From: an uncultured Clostridia bacterium
Lineage (GTDB): Bacteria; Bacillota; Clostridia; Oscillospirales; Ruminococcaceae
Length of the DNA: 10,955 bases
Assembly: GCA_947176675.1 (NCBI GenBank)
Contig: CAMWRN010000059.1
Span: 1 to 10,955, forward strand
Reading direction: 5' to 3'
Of this stretch, positions 1-7,180 are shown piece by piece. The notes below the pieces were generated by a model. It did not search any database, was not told where the DNA came from, and saw nothing but the letters and a program-made list of their open reading frames with translations. A program made the position numbers and the translations under genes. Within the stretch, counting starts at the first letter, position 1. Every line of letters begins with the position of its first letter.

Positions 1-11
1 GACCAATCGAA

Positions 12-569
12 CTAAATAATATAAACCGAGCTTTCGCTCTCAAAAACAGGCCCTTGATGGTTTCCGAGCCGTATTGGGGAAGAGCCCGTCATATTAATAG
101 ATCCAGCAGGTTCACATTGGTCGTCGTCGCAGTGCACATCTAAACGGCGGTTCAAAAGGCCTAAACTGTTTTTCAAATTATCCGCAAAAATAATACTTCC
201 CGCGCTTACCCCGACTACTGATCTGTTGTCATTGATAAACGCTTTTATGCATGTCCCGAAATCGCTTTCGTTTATTCTTTCAAGAAGATATTCCGTGTTC
301 CCGCCGCAAATGTATATAATATCATAACGCTTTGTTTCCTCCGCTGTCATAGGCTTGTGCAGGTCGTATACGGTGATGCTTTCCTTTTTGATGCCGCATT
401 TAAGTAAGTCGTTCATACATTTCGGCAGAACACATATAGCGTCAGCGTCAACGGCAGCAGTGGGAATAAACATTGCCCTGACTTCCGATGGGTTCATATT
501 CAACATATCTATAAATTTATTGCGGATATTATCTGTTTCCAGTCCGCAAGATGTAAGTAAAACTTTCAT
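12..569 (-). CDS. Peptidase S51 (PepE-like) family protein, short form
   Basis: A 185-residue protein with the class I glutamine-amidotransferase-like fold of peptidase family S51 (dipeptidase E, cyanophycinase). Visible motifs are an N-terminal strand MKVLLTSCGL, FIPTAA at 34-39, YICGGNTEYLL at 86-96 and the nucleophile elbow GVSAGS at 120-125, with Ser122 as the presumed nucleophile. The segment LGLLNRRLDVHC (136-147) lines up with the family's NPHYD region and supplies His146. Typical members have 200-230 residues, so this one is short at the C-terminal side, although its end (a strand with VYII) resembles a normal family terminus. It is the last gene of the leftward operon seen here: it starts 12 nt after the whiA stop, and its AAGGAG directly follows that stop codon. 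PepE enzymes cleave Asp-X dipeptides, but many clostridial relatives have no known substrate. The fold call is confident; the substrate is unknown. Confidence 0.75.
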   Translation of the reverse strand: MKVLLTSCGLETDNIRNKFIDMLNMNPSEVRAMFIPTAAVDADAICVLPKCMNDLLKCGIKKESITVYDLHKPMTAEETKRYDIIYICGGNTEYLLERINESDFGTCIKAFINDNRSVVGVSAGSIIFADNLKNSLGLLNRRLDVHCDDDQCEPAGSINMTGSSPIRLGNHQGPVFESESSVYII

Positions 570-581
570 AAGAAACTCCTT

Positions 582-1499
582 TTAATTCCTTTCCCCGCGT
601 ATCCTCTCCGCAATCTCGGAAAGCTTTTTCAGCCGGTGATTTGCTCCCGACCGTCCCACAGGCTTGTCCAGCATTTCGCCAAGTTCTTTCAGGGAAACAT
701 CGGGATTTTCCAGACGTATTTCCGCCGCGTTTTTCAGTTCGGGGGAAAGACTGTCCAGACCCTCCGTCTCCATGATGTACTCAATGTCTGCTATCTGCCG
801 CTCCGAGGCTTTCAAAGTGCGTTCGATATTGGCGGAATCGCAGTTTGCAATACGGTTTGCCTTGTTGCGCACGTCCTTGTAGATCTTCACGTTCATCAGA
901 TCTATACTGCTCATGGTAGCTCCCATAAGGGTGAGCAGGTCCTCGATAGCTTCGCTGTCTTTCAGGTAAATGACGTACACGTTTTTCCGTTCGGTGTACT
1001 TTGCGTTTATCCCTACCGATGTGAGCAGGTTCAGCAAGTCCTGCGTAAGCTCATAATAGGGTACCGCAAATTCCAGATGATATTCCTTGATAGGTTCGGT
1101 GACGCTTCCGCAGGAAAGAAACGCTCCCGCAATAAAGGCGAAAACGCTGTTGTTATCGATAATATCTATTTGGATACGGTGAATAAGCGTTCTGCTGGAA
1201 ATTCGGTAGCGATAAATGATCTCTTCGCGGAAGCTTTCCGATGGAATGCTCAGCGAGAAAAGCGACACGCCGTTTTTCTTTTCCGTAACGTTCACCTCGG
1301 CAACGCCGGATCCGCCGATAACGTCGTCGGCAAGGCTGCGGAAAAGTTCGCAAACAAGGTCGTTTTCCGTCTGGAAAATTATTGAATCGGGTGCAAAACT
1401 CTTGCAGAAAAGGAGCATACCGTACAGACAGCAGTATTTCCTGTCCTTGTCGGTGATGACCGAGCAAAGCTCTTTTTTAACTGAATATGAAAATGACAT
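582..1499 (-). CDS. whiA: DNA-binding protein WhiA
   Basis: WhiA is a bipartite protein: an N-terminal LAGLIDADG homing-endonuclease-like domain without nuclease activity and a C-terminal helix-turn-helix. In Streptomyces it activates sporulation genes; in low-GC Firmicutes it affects cell division and chromosome segregation. The 305-residue length is normal. Seen here: start MSFSYSVKKEL; the LAGLIDADG-type segment FIAGAFLSCGSVTEP (122-136) followed by YHLEF; the family linker RIANCDSANIERT (216-228); and the HTH region LENPDVSLKELGEML (263-277) with GANHRLKKLSEIAERIR (285-301), both highly characteristic. AAGGACT lies just upstream of the ATG. The gene is 120 nt downstream of an alpha/beta hydrolase gene, where relatives often carry yvcK instead. 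A weak extended -10 site in that gap may give it a promoter of its own. Confidence 0.95.
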   Translation of the reverse strand: MSFSYSVKKELCSVITDKDRKYCCLYGMLLFCKSFAPDSIIFQTENDLVCELFRSLADDVIGGSGVAEVNVTEKKNGVSLFSLSIPSESFREEIIYRYRISSRTLIHRIQIDIIDNNSVFAFIAGAFLSCGSVTEPIKEYHLEFAVPYYELTQDLLNLLTSVGINAKYTERKNVYVIYLKDSEAIEDLLTLMGATMSSIDLMNVKIYKDVRNKANRIANCDSANIERTLKASERQIADIEYIMETEGLDSLSPELKNAAEIRLENPDVSLKELGEMLDKPVGRSGANHRLKKLSEIAERIRGERN

Positions 1500-1519
1500 T
1501 TTGATTAGTCCTTTGTTTG

Positions 1520-1547
1520 GTTATATCAAAATTCATAAAATGAGCAA
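1520..1547 (-). promoter_or_regulatory. Possible internal promoter for whiA
   Basis: Read on the minus strand, TATAAC at 1525-1520 is preceded by TGA, which fits an extended -10 (TGn). A weak -35 (TTGCTC, 1547-1542) lies 16 nt upstream. The 1500-1619 gap otherwise holds only AT-rich sequence with no convincing terminator. A 9-codon minus-strand frame (MVCLNLTNN) with an AAAGGAAAG upstream is too short to call. The site would let whiA be transcribed separately from the upstream hydrolase. The -35 match is poor, so confidence is low. Confidence 0.3.
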
Positions 1548-1619
1548 ACGTGTTTCTTCTTAATTATTTGTCAAATTCAGACATACCATTTTTAATCTTT
1601 CCTTTAAAAAGACGAACAG

Positions 1620-2543
1620 CTATTTGAACCCTTTATTCAAAAACAAAATGCGTTTTTCAATATTGCTGACCGCAATTTTGGTGTTTAAGGCGAAGTCATA
1701 TCCATGGATAGTCCCTATTGTTTCATTTATTTCAACATTTGCGCCTGCTTCACGCAATTTCTTTCCGTATATAATACCTTCATCATGTAAACAATCATAT
1801 TCTGCGGTTTCTATATATGTGTCGGGAATTATTTGAGGAAAGCTGCTGTGCATAGGAGATGCGCAGTATGTATCTTCAGCTTTCAAATCCCTGCAATAAT
1901 ATAACCACATTCGTTTGTTATTTTTTGAATTCCACAGCGGAGTATCAGAAAACCTTTTCATTGAGTCCGTCTGCATATCTATGTCTGTTAAAGGATATAT
2001 AAGCATTTGAAGACATGGCTGCTTCAGATTTTCAAGTTCATAATTATTACAGATCAATGCAGCAAGTGACGCGCCCGCGCTGTCTCCCGCCACTCCGATC
2101 TTTTCAATATCAATTCCGAATTCCTCTGAATTTTCAGTAATGCATTTATATAACGCCAAAACATCATCATATGCAGCCGGAAAAGGATATTTAGGCGTTA
2201 AATGATAATCCGGAAAATAAACCCTGCATTTTGCTTTTAGTGCATATATATACGCAAGCTTTTTATGGTATGCAGAAGCTTTATAACTGAACGCTCCTCC
2301 ATGTGCATAAATCAAACAAGGCAATTTTTCTCTTATATTTGACGGTTCAAATATTTCTGTCTTAAATTTCAGTCCTTTATGACCCTCAATAGTAATGCTT
2401 CTATTGGTAATCTCCTTAGGGGGAAATGTCAAATCAAAGGATATGGTCTGAAATATATTAGCAAATTTTATGATAGCTTTATTGTACGGTACGTTTATTG
2501 CTATTGGTTTCAATTCGTAATTGATGTGCTTTTTGTATTTCAT
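1620..2543 (-). CDS. Alpha/beta hydrolase, hormone-sensitive-lipase (HSL) type carboxylesterase
   Basis: A 307-residue serine hydrolase of the HSL/bacterial family IV esterase group. The oxyanion-hole motif HGGAF is at 81-85 and the nucleophile elbow GDSAGAS at 153-159 (Ser155). The acid is Asp250 in AEYDCLHDEG and the base His280 in GTIHGYD, so the whole catalytic triad is present. There is no signal peptide, so it should be cytoplasmic. Members hydrolyse short acyl esters; the natural substrate cannot be read from sequence. The ATG lies 2 nt after the rapZ stop and its AAAGGAC lies within the last rapZ codons, implying translational coupling. Hand counts of sample lines give about 30-33% G+C, against about 57% in sampled whiA and rapZ lines. 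It also sits where yvcK is often found. Recent acquisition is an inference from composition and position. Confidence 0.9.
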   Translation of the reverse strand: MKYKKHINYELKPIAINVPYNKAIIKFANIFQTISFDLTFPPKEITNRSITIEGHKGLKFKTEIFEPSNIREKLPCLIYAHGGAFSYKASAYHKKLAYIYALKAKCRVYFPDYHLTPKYPFPAAYDDVLALYKCITENSEEFGIDIEKIGVAGDSAGASLAALICNNYELENLKQPCLQMLIYPLTDIDMQTDSMKRFSDTPLWNSKNNKRMWLYYCRDLKAEDTYCASPMHSSFPQIIPDTYIETAEYDCLHDEGIIYGKKLREAGANVEINETIGTIHGYDFALNTKIAVSNIEKRILFLNKGFK

Positions 2544-2545
2544 TG

Positions 2546-3406
2546 CTATCTGTCCTTTTCAATATCCCGGTGACTTATCCTGCATTTCAGACCTTTGTCT
2601 TTCAGATACTTATAGAGAGCCTCCGCAAAGGTAACGCTCCTGTGTTTGCCGCCCGTGCAGCCGAAAGACACCACAAGCTGGCTTTTGCCCTCGTGTATAT
2701 AAAGCGGGATAAGAAAATCAAGAAGGTCCTCAAGCTTTTTGATAAGCGTGCCCGACTGCTCAAAGCTTAAAACGTAGTCGCTTACGCAGCTTTCCAGACC
2801 TGTATGCTGTTTAAGTTCGGGAATGTAGAAAGGATTAGGTAGACATCTTACGTCAAATATCAGATCGGCTTCGCGGGAGATACCATATTTATAGCCGAAA
2901 GACATAACTTTGATAACCATGCTGTCGTTGGGATTATCCAGAAAAAGGGAATAGACAGTTTCTTTGAGCTGATTCATGGAAAGCTCTGAGGTGTCTATGT
3001 AGTAATCAGCCTTTTCACGAACCGACGAAAGCATTTCCCGCTCGGTATTTATCGCCTTTTGCAGACTGCCGTGGGACTGCTCGTCGAGAGGATGCTTGCG
3101 GCGCGTCTCCTTGTAACGTTTTATCAGCACCTCGTCGCATGCGTCAAGAAAAAGAATTGAGGTATCAAGACCGTTGTCGCTCAGGTAGGACAGCCCCTCG
3201 TCAAGTTCGAGGAAAAGCTCTCCGCCGCGTATGTCGGTAACGATGGCGACTTTTTTCATCTGACCATTTGCAATGCATATTTCCGCAAATTTCGGTATCA
3301 GCTGAGGAGGAATATTGTCTATGCAGTAGTAGCCGATATCCTCCAGAACGTTTACCGCGCCCGATTTTCCCGATCCCGAAAGACCCGTTACTATCAAAAA
3401 TTTCAT
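2546..3406 (-). CDS. rapZ: RapZ/YvcJ nucleotide-binding protein (RNase adapter family)
   Basis: RapZ/YvcJ proteins are P-loop nucleotide-binding proteins. In E. coli RapZ guides RNase E to the GlmZ RNA and senses glucosamine-6-phosphate; in Firmicutes the homologue YvcJ has a less clear role near cell-wall and competence control. The 286-residue length is normal. Visible are Walker A GLSGSGKS (8-15), IDNIPPQLIPKF (29-40), the Walker-B-like DIRGGELF (58-65), RRKHPL (102-107), MSFGYKYG (198-205), DVRCLPNPF (215-223), and the C-terminal hallmark GCTGGKHRSV followed near the end by HRDIEK. A strong AAAGGAGGAATT precedes the ATG, 41 nt after murB. The downstream hydrolase begins 2 nt after its TAG stop. 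The full C-terminal domain is present, so the neighbouring hydrolase has not truncated it. Confidence 0.95.
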   Translation of the reverse strand: MKFLIVTGLSGSGKSGAVNVLEDIGYYCIDNIPPQLIPKFAEICIANGQMKKVAIVTDIRGGELFLELDEGLSYLSDNGLDTSILFLDACDEVLIKRYKETRRKHPLDEQSHGSLQKAINTEREMLSSVREKADYYIDTSELSMNQLKETVYSLFLDNPNDSMVIKVMSFGYKYGISREADLIFDVRCLPNPFYIPELKQHTGLESCVSDYVLSFEQSGTLIKKLEDLLDFLIPLYIHEGKSQLVVSFGCTGGKHRSVTFAEALYKYLKDKGLKCRISHRDIEKDR

Positions 3407-3447
3407 ACTGAATTCCTCCTTTGTGGTGACTGTTTGTTTTCCTTTTG

Positions 3448-4383
3448 TTAAAGCTTTTTATCCGTAATAATAAGCGGTTCGCATTCAAGAACGTAACCTG
3501 TTTTTTCTTTTACGGTATCCTTGACGATCTGTATCAGCTCCATAAGCTGTGAGAAACTCGCATTCCCTTTGTTTATGATAAAGCCGCTGTGCTTTGTGCT
3601 GACCTCAGCGTCGCCTACGTGTACGCCTTTCAGTCCGCACTGCTCTATCAGAAGGGAGGCGTAGCTTCCCTCGGGACGTTTAAAGGTGCTTCCCGCGCTG
3701 GGGTACTCCAAAGGCTGTTTGGAGCGGCGTTTTTCGAGGATAGCATCCATGTCTGTTTTTATCCTGTCTTTGTCGCCGTTAGTAAGACGTATGTCCGCAG
3801 ACAGGATAATTTCTTCGCTTTCGGAAAAACGGCTGTGACGATAGGAAAAATCAAGCTTTTCCGCAGGATACTCGGTGATAATTCCAACCCTGTCCATGGC
3901 TCTTACAGACATAACTACGTCTTTCAGTTCACCGCCGTATGCCCCCGCGTTCATGAAAACTGCGCCTCCGAGAGTACCCGGGATACCGTAGGCAAACTCC
4001 AGGCCGCTGAGACTGTTTTCCATTGCAAAATTACAGACTGACGCAAGAGATGCTCCCGCAGAGCAGGTCAGTACCTCACCGTTTCGGGAAATGTCAGAAA
4101 AGTCTTTTCCCGAAACAAAAACCACGCCTGAAATTCCGTCGGAATCCACTATCAGGTTCGAGCCTTTTCCGAAAATATGATATGGCACGCTAAGTTTTTC
4201 CGCAAGGGGGATAAGCTTCTGAAAGCTTTCCTCGCCCCGTATCCCGACGACCATATCGCACCTTCCGCCGATTTTGAATGTGGTGTAATTTTTAAGTTCC
4301 GCGCCGGTCTCGACCCGGCACCCCAAAGCCTCGGCAGCCGCCGATATTTCCTCCAGACCGCTCAACTGTGTGCCCCCGTTCAT
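3448..4383 (-). CDS. murB: UDP-N-acetylenolpyruvoylglucosamine reductase
   Basis: MurB is a cytoplasmic FAD enzyme that reduces UDP-GlcNAc-enolpyruvate to UDP-MurNAc with NADPH, the second committed step of peptidoglycan synthesis. At 311 residues it fits the Firmicute type. Motifs: TTFKIGG (34-40) and GKGSNLIV (72-79) of the FAD domain, GIPGTLGGAVFMNAGAYG (133-150), YRHSRF (181-186), SAGSTFKRP (229-237) with the proton-donor Ser232, and LECEP (299-303) holding the catalytic Glu. The chosen ATG puts about 33 residues before TTFKIGG, as in relatives. However, no Shine-Dalgarno is visible within 20 nt of it; the nearest purine run (AAAGGAAA) is about 40 nt away. A TATACA lies 9 nt upstream of the ATG, so a leaderless message is conceivable. 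The 117-nt gap before it, compared with 35-58 nt for the two preceding gaps, hints at separate control. Confidence 0.95.
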   Translation of the reverse strand: MNGGTQLSGLEEISAAAEALGCRVETGAELKNYTTFKIGGRCDMVVGIRGEESFQKLIPLAEKLSVPYHIFGKGSNLIVDSDGISGVVFVSGKDFSDISRNGEVLTCSAGASLASVCNFAMENSLSGLEFAYGIPGTLGGAVFMNAGAYGGELKDVVMSVRAMDRVGIITEYPAEKLDFSYRHSRFSESEEIILSADIRLTNGDKDRIKTDMDAILEKRRSKQPLEYPSAGSTFKRPEGSYASLLIEQCGLKGVHVGDAEVSTKHSGFIINKGNASFSQLMELIQIVKDTVKEKTGYVLECEPLIITDKKL

Positions 4384-4500
4384 GTTTGTATTTGTATAGT
4401 CTATGCTTTGTCCGCAGAAATATTTCCTTTATCGGCGGTTAAAAGCATCAAAAGCATTTTTGATTTGTCAATATTATTTATAACAGCTTGAATTAAAGCG

Positions 4501-5277
4501 TTAAAGTACACGTTTTATCAAACCGTCTATTTTTGTGGCAGTTTGGAACGCCTGTGCCAAAAATTCGTGGATCGAAATATTCTCATAGTCCCAGTTCATA
4601 GGTTCTAAATCAGTTGCTCCGGTGTATCCCGCAACGGCGATTTTGCCGGCGACCGTTTCCCAGTCGATGTTTCCGTCAAAGGGAATCCGGTGCTGATTAT
4701 TTTTACCGCCGTTATCATGCAGATGAAGCGCAGCTAAACGGTCTCCGAATTTTTCAAGAAGGTCGAACCGAGGCGCATAATTGGCATGATGACAGCTGTC
4801 ATAGCAAAATCCTGCATTGGGTGAACGGAAGGTTTTCAGCACAAGCTCTAAATTCCGAATATTATCCAAATTTTCAAATGCAATTTTTACGCCGCAGATT
4901 TCGGCTTGTTTTACCACAGCAGCAACTCTTTTTAATCCAAGCTCGTTTATTGGGTGATCGTCACCGGGCAAATGTATGACCAAGGTCGGAATTCCGTATT
5001 CGTTACAGTCCTGTACACACTGCAAATAGCTTTGGAAAACGCTTTCGCCGTCAAGACCGTCGATTGAAAGATTATTCTGCTCATGGACCGGAGCATGAAT
5101 ATTTTCCACTGTCAGACCTGCGTTTCTTGCATATCTAACGTCTTCTTTGTAACCGGATCCTCTGCCGAATTTGTCGCTCCACCATAGCATTACGCAGTCG
5201 AAACCGGCATATTTTATAAGTCTGTATCTTTCGCTGAATGGCACGTCATAGCCGAAGCAATCGTATATTCCTATCAT
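4501..5277 (-). CDS. TIM-barrel sugar phosphate isomerase/epimerase-like protein
   Basis: A 258-residue protein of the xylose-isomerase-like TIM-barrel superfamily (AP endonuclease 2 fold, Pfam AP_endonuc_2). Likely divalent-metal ligands are in the expected order: Glu135 in IAFENLDN, Asp160 with His163/His164 in CYDSCHHANYAP, His185/His187 in LHLHDN, and Glu225 in TDLEPMNW. HAPVHEQNN (61-69) and TLVIHLPGDDHP (98-109) form earlier barrel strands. Members include sugar epimerases, inosose dehydratases and endonuclease IV. The short length and LHLHDN...GNIDW segment fit the sugar isomerase/epimerase branch better than endonuclease IV. The reaction is unknown. The ATG is preceded by two tandem GGAGATATA copies, the nearer acting as ribosome binding site, 35 nt after the PHP gene. 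It is not a usual member of the hprK-murB-rapZ-whiA core. Confidence 0.8.
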   Translation of the reverse strand: MIGIYDCFGYDVPFSERYRLIKYAGFDCVMLWWSDKFGRGSGYKEDVRYARNAGLTVENIHAPVHEQNNLSIDGLDGESVFQSYLQCVQDCNEYGIPTLVIHLPGDDHPINELGLKRVAAVVKQAEICGVKIAFENLDNIRNLELVLKTFRSPNAGFCYDSCHHANYAPRFDLLEKFGDRLAALHLHDNGGKNNQHRIPFDGNIDWETVAGKIAVAGYTGATDLEPMNWDYENISIHEFLAQAFQTATKIDGLIKRVL

Positions 5278-5312
5278 TTATATCTCCTATATCTCCGTAG
5301 ATTTTATGACAG

Positions 5313-6035
5313 TTACCTCAAAATATTGCTCTTTTTCGCGGTAATCAACTCTGTAAGTCTGTCTATGTCAGCGTTTACCACAAGACGTTCGGGAAAATCC
5401 TGTTCATCAAGCAGCTTCAGAGCATTATCGAAACGTCCCACCAGCGTACAGAAATGCGCGTCAGAATTGACAATAACGGGTACTTCGTGCTTTTTGCACA
5501 GACGGATTATCTCCCTGTAGTTGCCCGAGGTGTTTTTCCATGTTATGGAGCTTTCGTTTATCTCCACAAGCTTGCCGCATTCCTTGAATTTTTTCATGCA
5601 TTTTTCGTAATCGAACTCATATCCCACCGTAGCGCAGTGACCGATAACGTCCACAAGGGGATTTTCCGCAACGCCCAAATAGAGCCGCGTTATCTCCTCG
5701 GAAGAAGCCTTTTTCAGGTGGTTTCTGTGTATAGACGCGATTATCCAGTCCAGAGCGGCGCATTCCTCGTCGGGAAAGTCTATCGTACCGTCATAGTCTA
5801 TAATGCTTGACTCCGCGCCGAAAATAAGCTTTACGCCGAACAGTTCCCGCGGCAGAGCCTTGTGCAGATTGTGAAAATGCCACACGTGGGGACCGTCCGT
5901 GGAGGCGGGTGTGTGGTCGGTGATTGCCAGCACGGAAAGTCCCGCATCGCGGGCATACTGCGCATTTTCCAGAACTGTTGAGTAAGCGTGTGTTGAAGCG
6001 ACGGTGTGGGTGTGAGTATCTGCGATGATCTTCAT
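5313..6035 (-). CDS. PHP-domain metal-dependent phosphatase (YcdX-like)
   Basis: A 240-residue stand-alone PHP (polymerase and histidinol phosphatase) domain resembling the YcdX phosphatase family. The metal-binding set is complete: His8 and His10 in ADTHTHT, His41 in ITDHTPAS, Glu75 in FGAESSI, His103 in SIHRNH, His133 in VIGHCAT, and Asp192/His194 in NSDAHF. These proteins bind a trinuclear metal centre and hydrolyse phosphate esters; the physiological substrate is generally unknown. A PHP gene of this kind is a common companion of hprK and murB in clostridial genomes, so the position supports vertical inheritance. AAAGGACT is well placed before the ATG, 58 nt after the hprK stop. Histidinol phosphatase (HisJ) is an alternative, but no histidine genes are nearby. 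Confidence 0.88.
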   Translation of the reverse strand: MKIIADTHTHTVASTHAYSTVLENAQYARDAGLSVLAITDHTPASTDGPHVWHFHNLHKALPRELFGVKLIFGAESSIIDYDGTIDFPDEECAALDWIIASIHRNHLKKASSEEITRLYLGVAENPLVDVIGHCATVGYEFDYEKCMKKFKECGKLVEINESSITWKNTSGNYREIIRLCKKHEVPVIVNSDAHFCTLVGRFDNALKLLDEQDFPERLVVNADIDRLTELITAKKSNILR

Positions 6036-6093
6036 TTTTTCAGTCCTTTTAATATGAATTTAGGAAGATAAGTATATATGTGAAGTTTTCCGA

Positions 6094-7056
6094 TCAATAA
6101 ATATCCCATTTTTTAATGGTCTCCTTGCGGTCCATGTCCAGACCCAAGTTGTCAAGCAGTTCCTGTGCGGCGTTGTAGCCCATTTTCTTCTGACGGTTGT
6201 TCATAGCCGCGACTTCAAGTATCACCGCGAGATTTCGTCCCGGCTTTACGGGAATTGTGCTGCAAGGTACTTTTACGCCGAGAATGGAGGTGTACTCGTT
6301 GTCCACGCCCATACGGTCGTAGACCTTTTCGCTGTCCCATGGTTCAAGCTCCACGATCATGTCGATCTTTTCCGTGACCTTGATCGCGCCCATACCGAAC
6401 AGACGGCGGGCGTTTACGATGCCTATGCCGCGAATCTCAAGAAAGTGCCTGATATTTTCGGGGGACGAACCCACAAGGCTGATATTGGAAACACGTCTGA
6501 TCTCAACAGCGTCGTCTGCAACAAGTCTGTGTCCGCGCTTGATAAGCTCAACGGCAGTCTCGCTCTTGCCGACGCCGCTTTCGCCGAGGATAAGCATACC
6601 CTCGCCGTAAACTTCGATGAGCACTCCGTGGCGTGTGATACGGGGAGCAAGGTGCAGATTGAGGAACGCGATCAGCGCCGCCATAAAGCTGGAAGTGCTG
6701 TCCTTGCTGCGGAGCAGGGGAACCTCGTACTTTTGTGCAAGCTCTACCATTTCGGGGAAGTACGGCAGCTCGCGGGTGATAATGAGGGCGGGGATATGCT
6801 GCGCGAAAAGCATATCGAGGCGGTCGCGGCGCACGTCCTCTTCGATGGTTGCCATATAGGCAAACTCCATTTTTCCCACTATCTGGATACGTTCGTTGTT
6901 GAAATATTCATAAAATCCCATAAGCTGAAGTCCGGGACGGTTCAGATCCGTTTCGTTTACAGTCAGCTTAGCCGAATCTTCGGGCAGATAAATAGTTTCA
7001 AGATGAAATTCCTCAATAATCGTTTTCAGGTCTACATTGTATTTTTTTTCAGCCAT
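6094..7056 (-). CDS. hprK: HPr kinase/phosphorylase
   Basis: HprK phosphorylates and dephosphorylates Ser46 of HPr (and Crh where present) in response to ATP, fructose-1,6-bisphosphate and phosphate, setting carbon catabolite repression through CcpA. The protein has an N-terminal domain (about 1-130) and a C-terminal kinase domain with catalytic RHGV (142-145), Walker A GESGVGKS (158-165), DDAVEIRRV (181-189) and the family signature EIRGIGIVNARRLFG (207-221). The frame opens at an ATG at 7065, but AAGGA abuts that codon directly. The ATG at 7056 (MAEKKYNVDL) has 9-nt spacing, so I chose it, giving 320 residues. It is the first gene of the leftward operon, with a promoter at 7091-7118. Neither ptsH nor crh, the substrate genes, is in the window. 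Confidence 0.96.
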   Translation of the reverse strand: MAEKKYNVDLKTIIEEFHLETIYLPEDSAKLTVNETDLNRPGLQLMGFYEYFNNERIQIVGKMEFAYMATIEEDVRRDRLDMLFAQHIPALIITRELPYFPEMVELAQKYEVPLLRSKDSTSSFMAALIAFLNLHLAPRITRHGVLIEVYGEGMLILGESGVGKSETAVELIKRGHRLVADDAVEIRRVSNISLVGSSPENIRHFLEIRGIGIVNARRLFGMGAIKVTEKIDMIVELEPWDSEKVYDRMGVDNEYTSILGVKVPCSTIPVKPGRNLAVILEVAAMNNRQKKMGYNAAQELLDNLGLDMDRKETIKKWDIY

Positions 7057-7072
7057 TCCAATCATTCCTTTT

Positions 7073-7086
7073 CGATAAACAGTTAC
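7073..7086 (-). promoter_or_regulatory. Candidate operator in the hprK leader (shared element, copy 1)
   Basis: Read on the minus strand, GTAACTGTTTATCG begins 4 nt after the hprK -10 box, around the expected transcription start. A near copy, GTAAACTGTTTAAATCG, lies at the equivalent place in the proC leader (7215-7231). The shared core AACTGTT is a 3-1-3 palindrome. A regulator acting on both divergent promoters is inferred; none is identified, and the core is short enough for chance to remain possible. Confidence 0.35.
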
Positions 7087-7090
7087 TTAT

Positions 7091-7118
7091 ATTATACATC
7101 ATTTCGGAAAAATTTCAA
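7091..7118 (-). promoter_or_regulatory. Sigma-A-type promoter of the hprK operon
   Basis: On the minus strand, -35 TTGAAA (7118-7113) and -10 TATAAT (7096-7091, a perfect match) are separated by 16 nt. Transcription would start near 7084, giving a leader of about 28 nt before the hprK ATG at 7056. No other comparable site occurs in front of hprK, so this probably drives the leftward operon. Confidence 0.75.
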
Positions 7119-7180
7119 GTGGTATTAGACTTTATTTACAAATGCCGCAAAAATATTCTGCCGAAAAACATAAAAAGCGC

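Noticed and set aside
636..1385. A 249-codon open frame on the plus strand opposite whiA
   Set aside because: It lies wholly antisense to a clear WhiA, shows no recognisable domain, and its openness follows from the codon bias of the real gene.
3589..4041. A 150-codon frame opposite murB
   Set aside because: Antisense shadow of a highly conserved enzyme, with no plausible family match.
4446..4463. ATCAAAA-ATGC-TTTTGAT hairpin before murB as a terminator of the TIM-barrel gene
   Set aside because: The stem is only 7 bp and AT-rich without a clean T-tract; it is not convincing as a terminator.
4443..4471. A consensus TTGACA upstream of murB on the minus strand as a full promoter
   Set aside because: No acceptable -10 lies 16-18 nt downstream (GATGCT or ATGCTT only), so I list it only as an observation.
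5278..5298. Tandem GGAGATATA repeats before the TIM-barrel gene as a repeat element
   Set aside because: Only two 9-nt units, one of which is the ribosome binding site; too short to mean more.
6445..7128. A 227-codon open frame on the plus strand opposite hprK
   Set aside because: It is antisense to hprK and runs across the hprK promoter; the protein has no family features.
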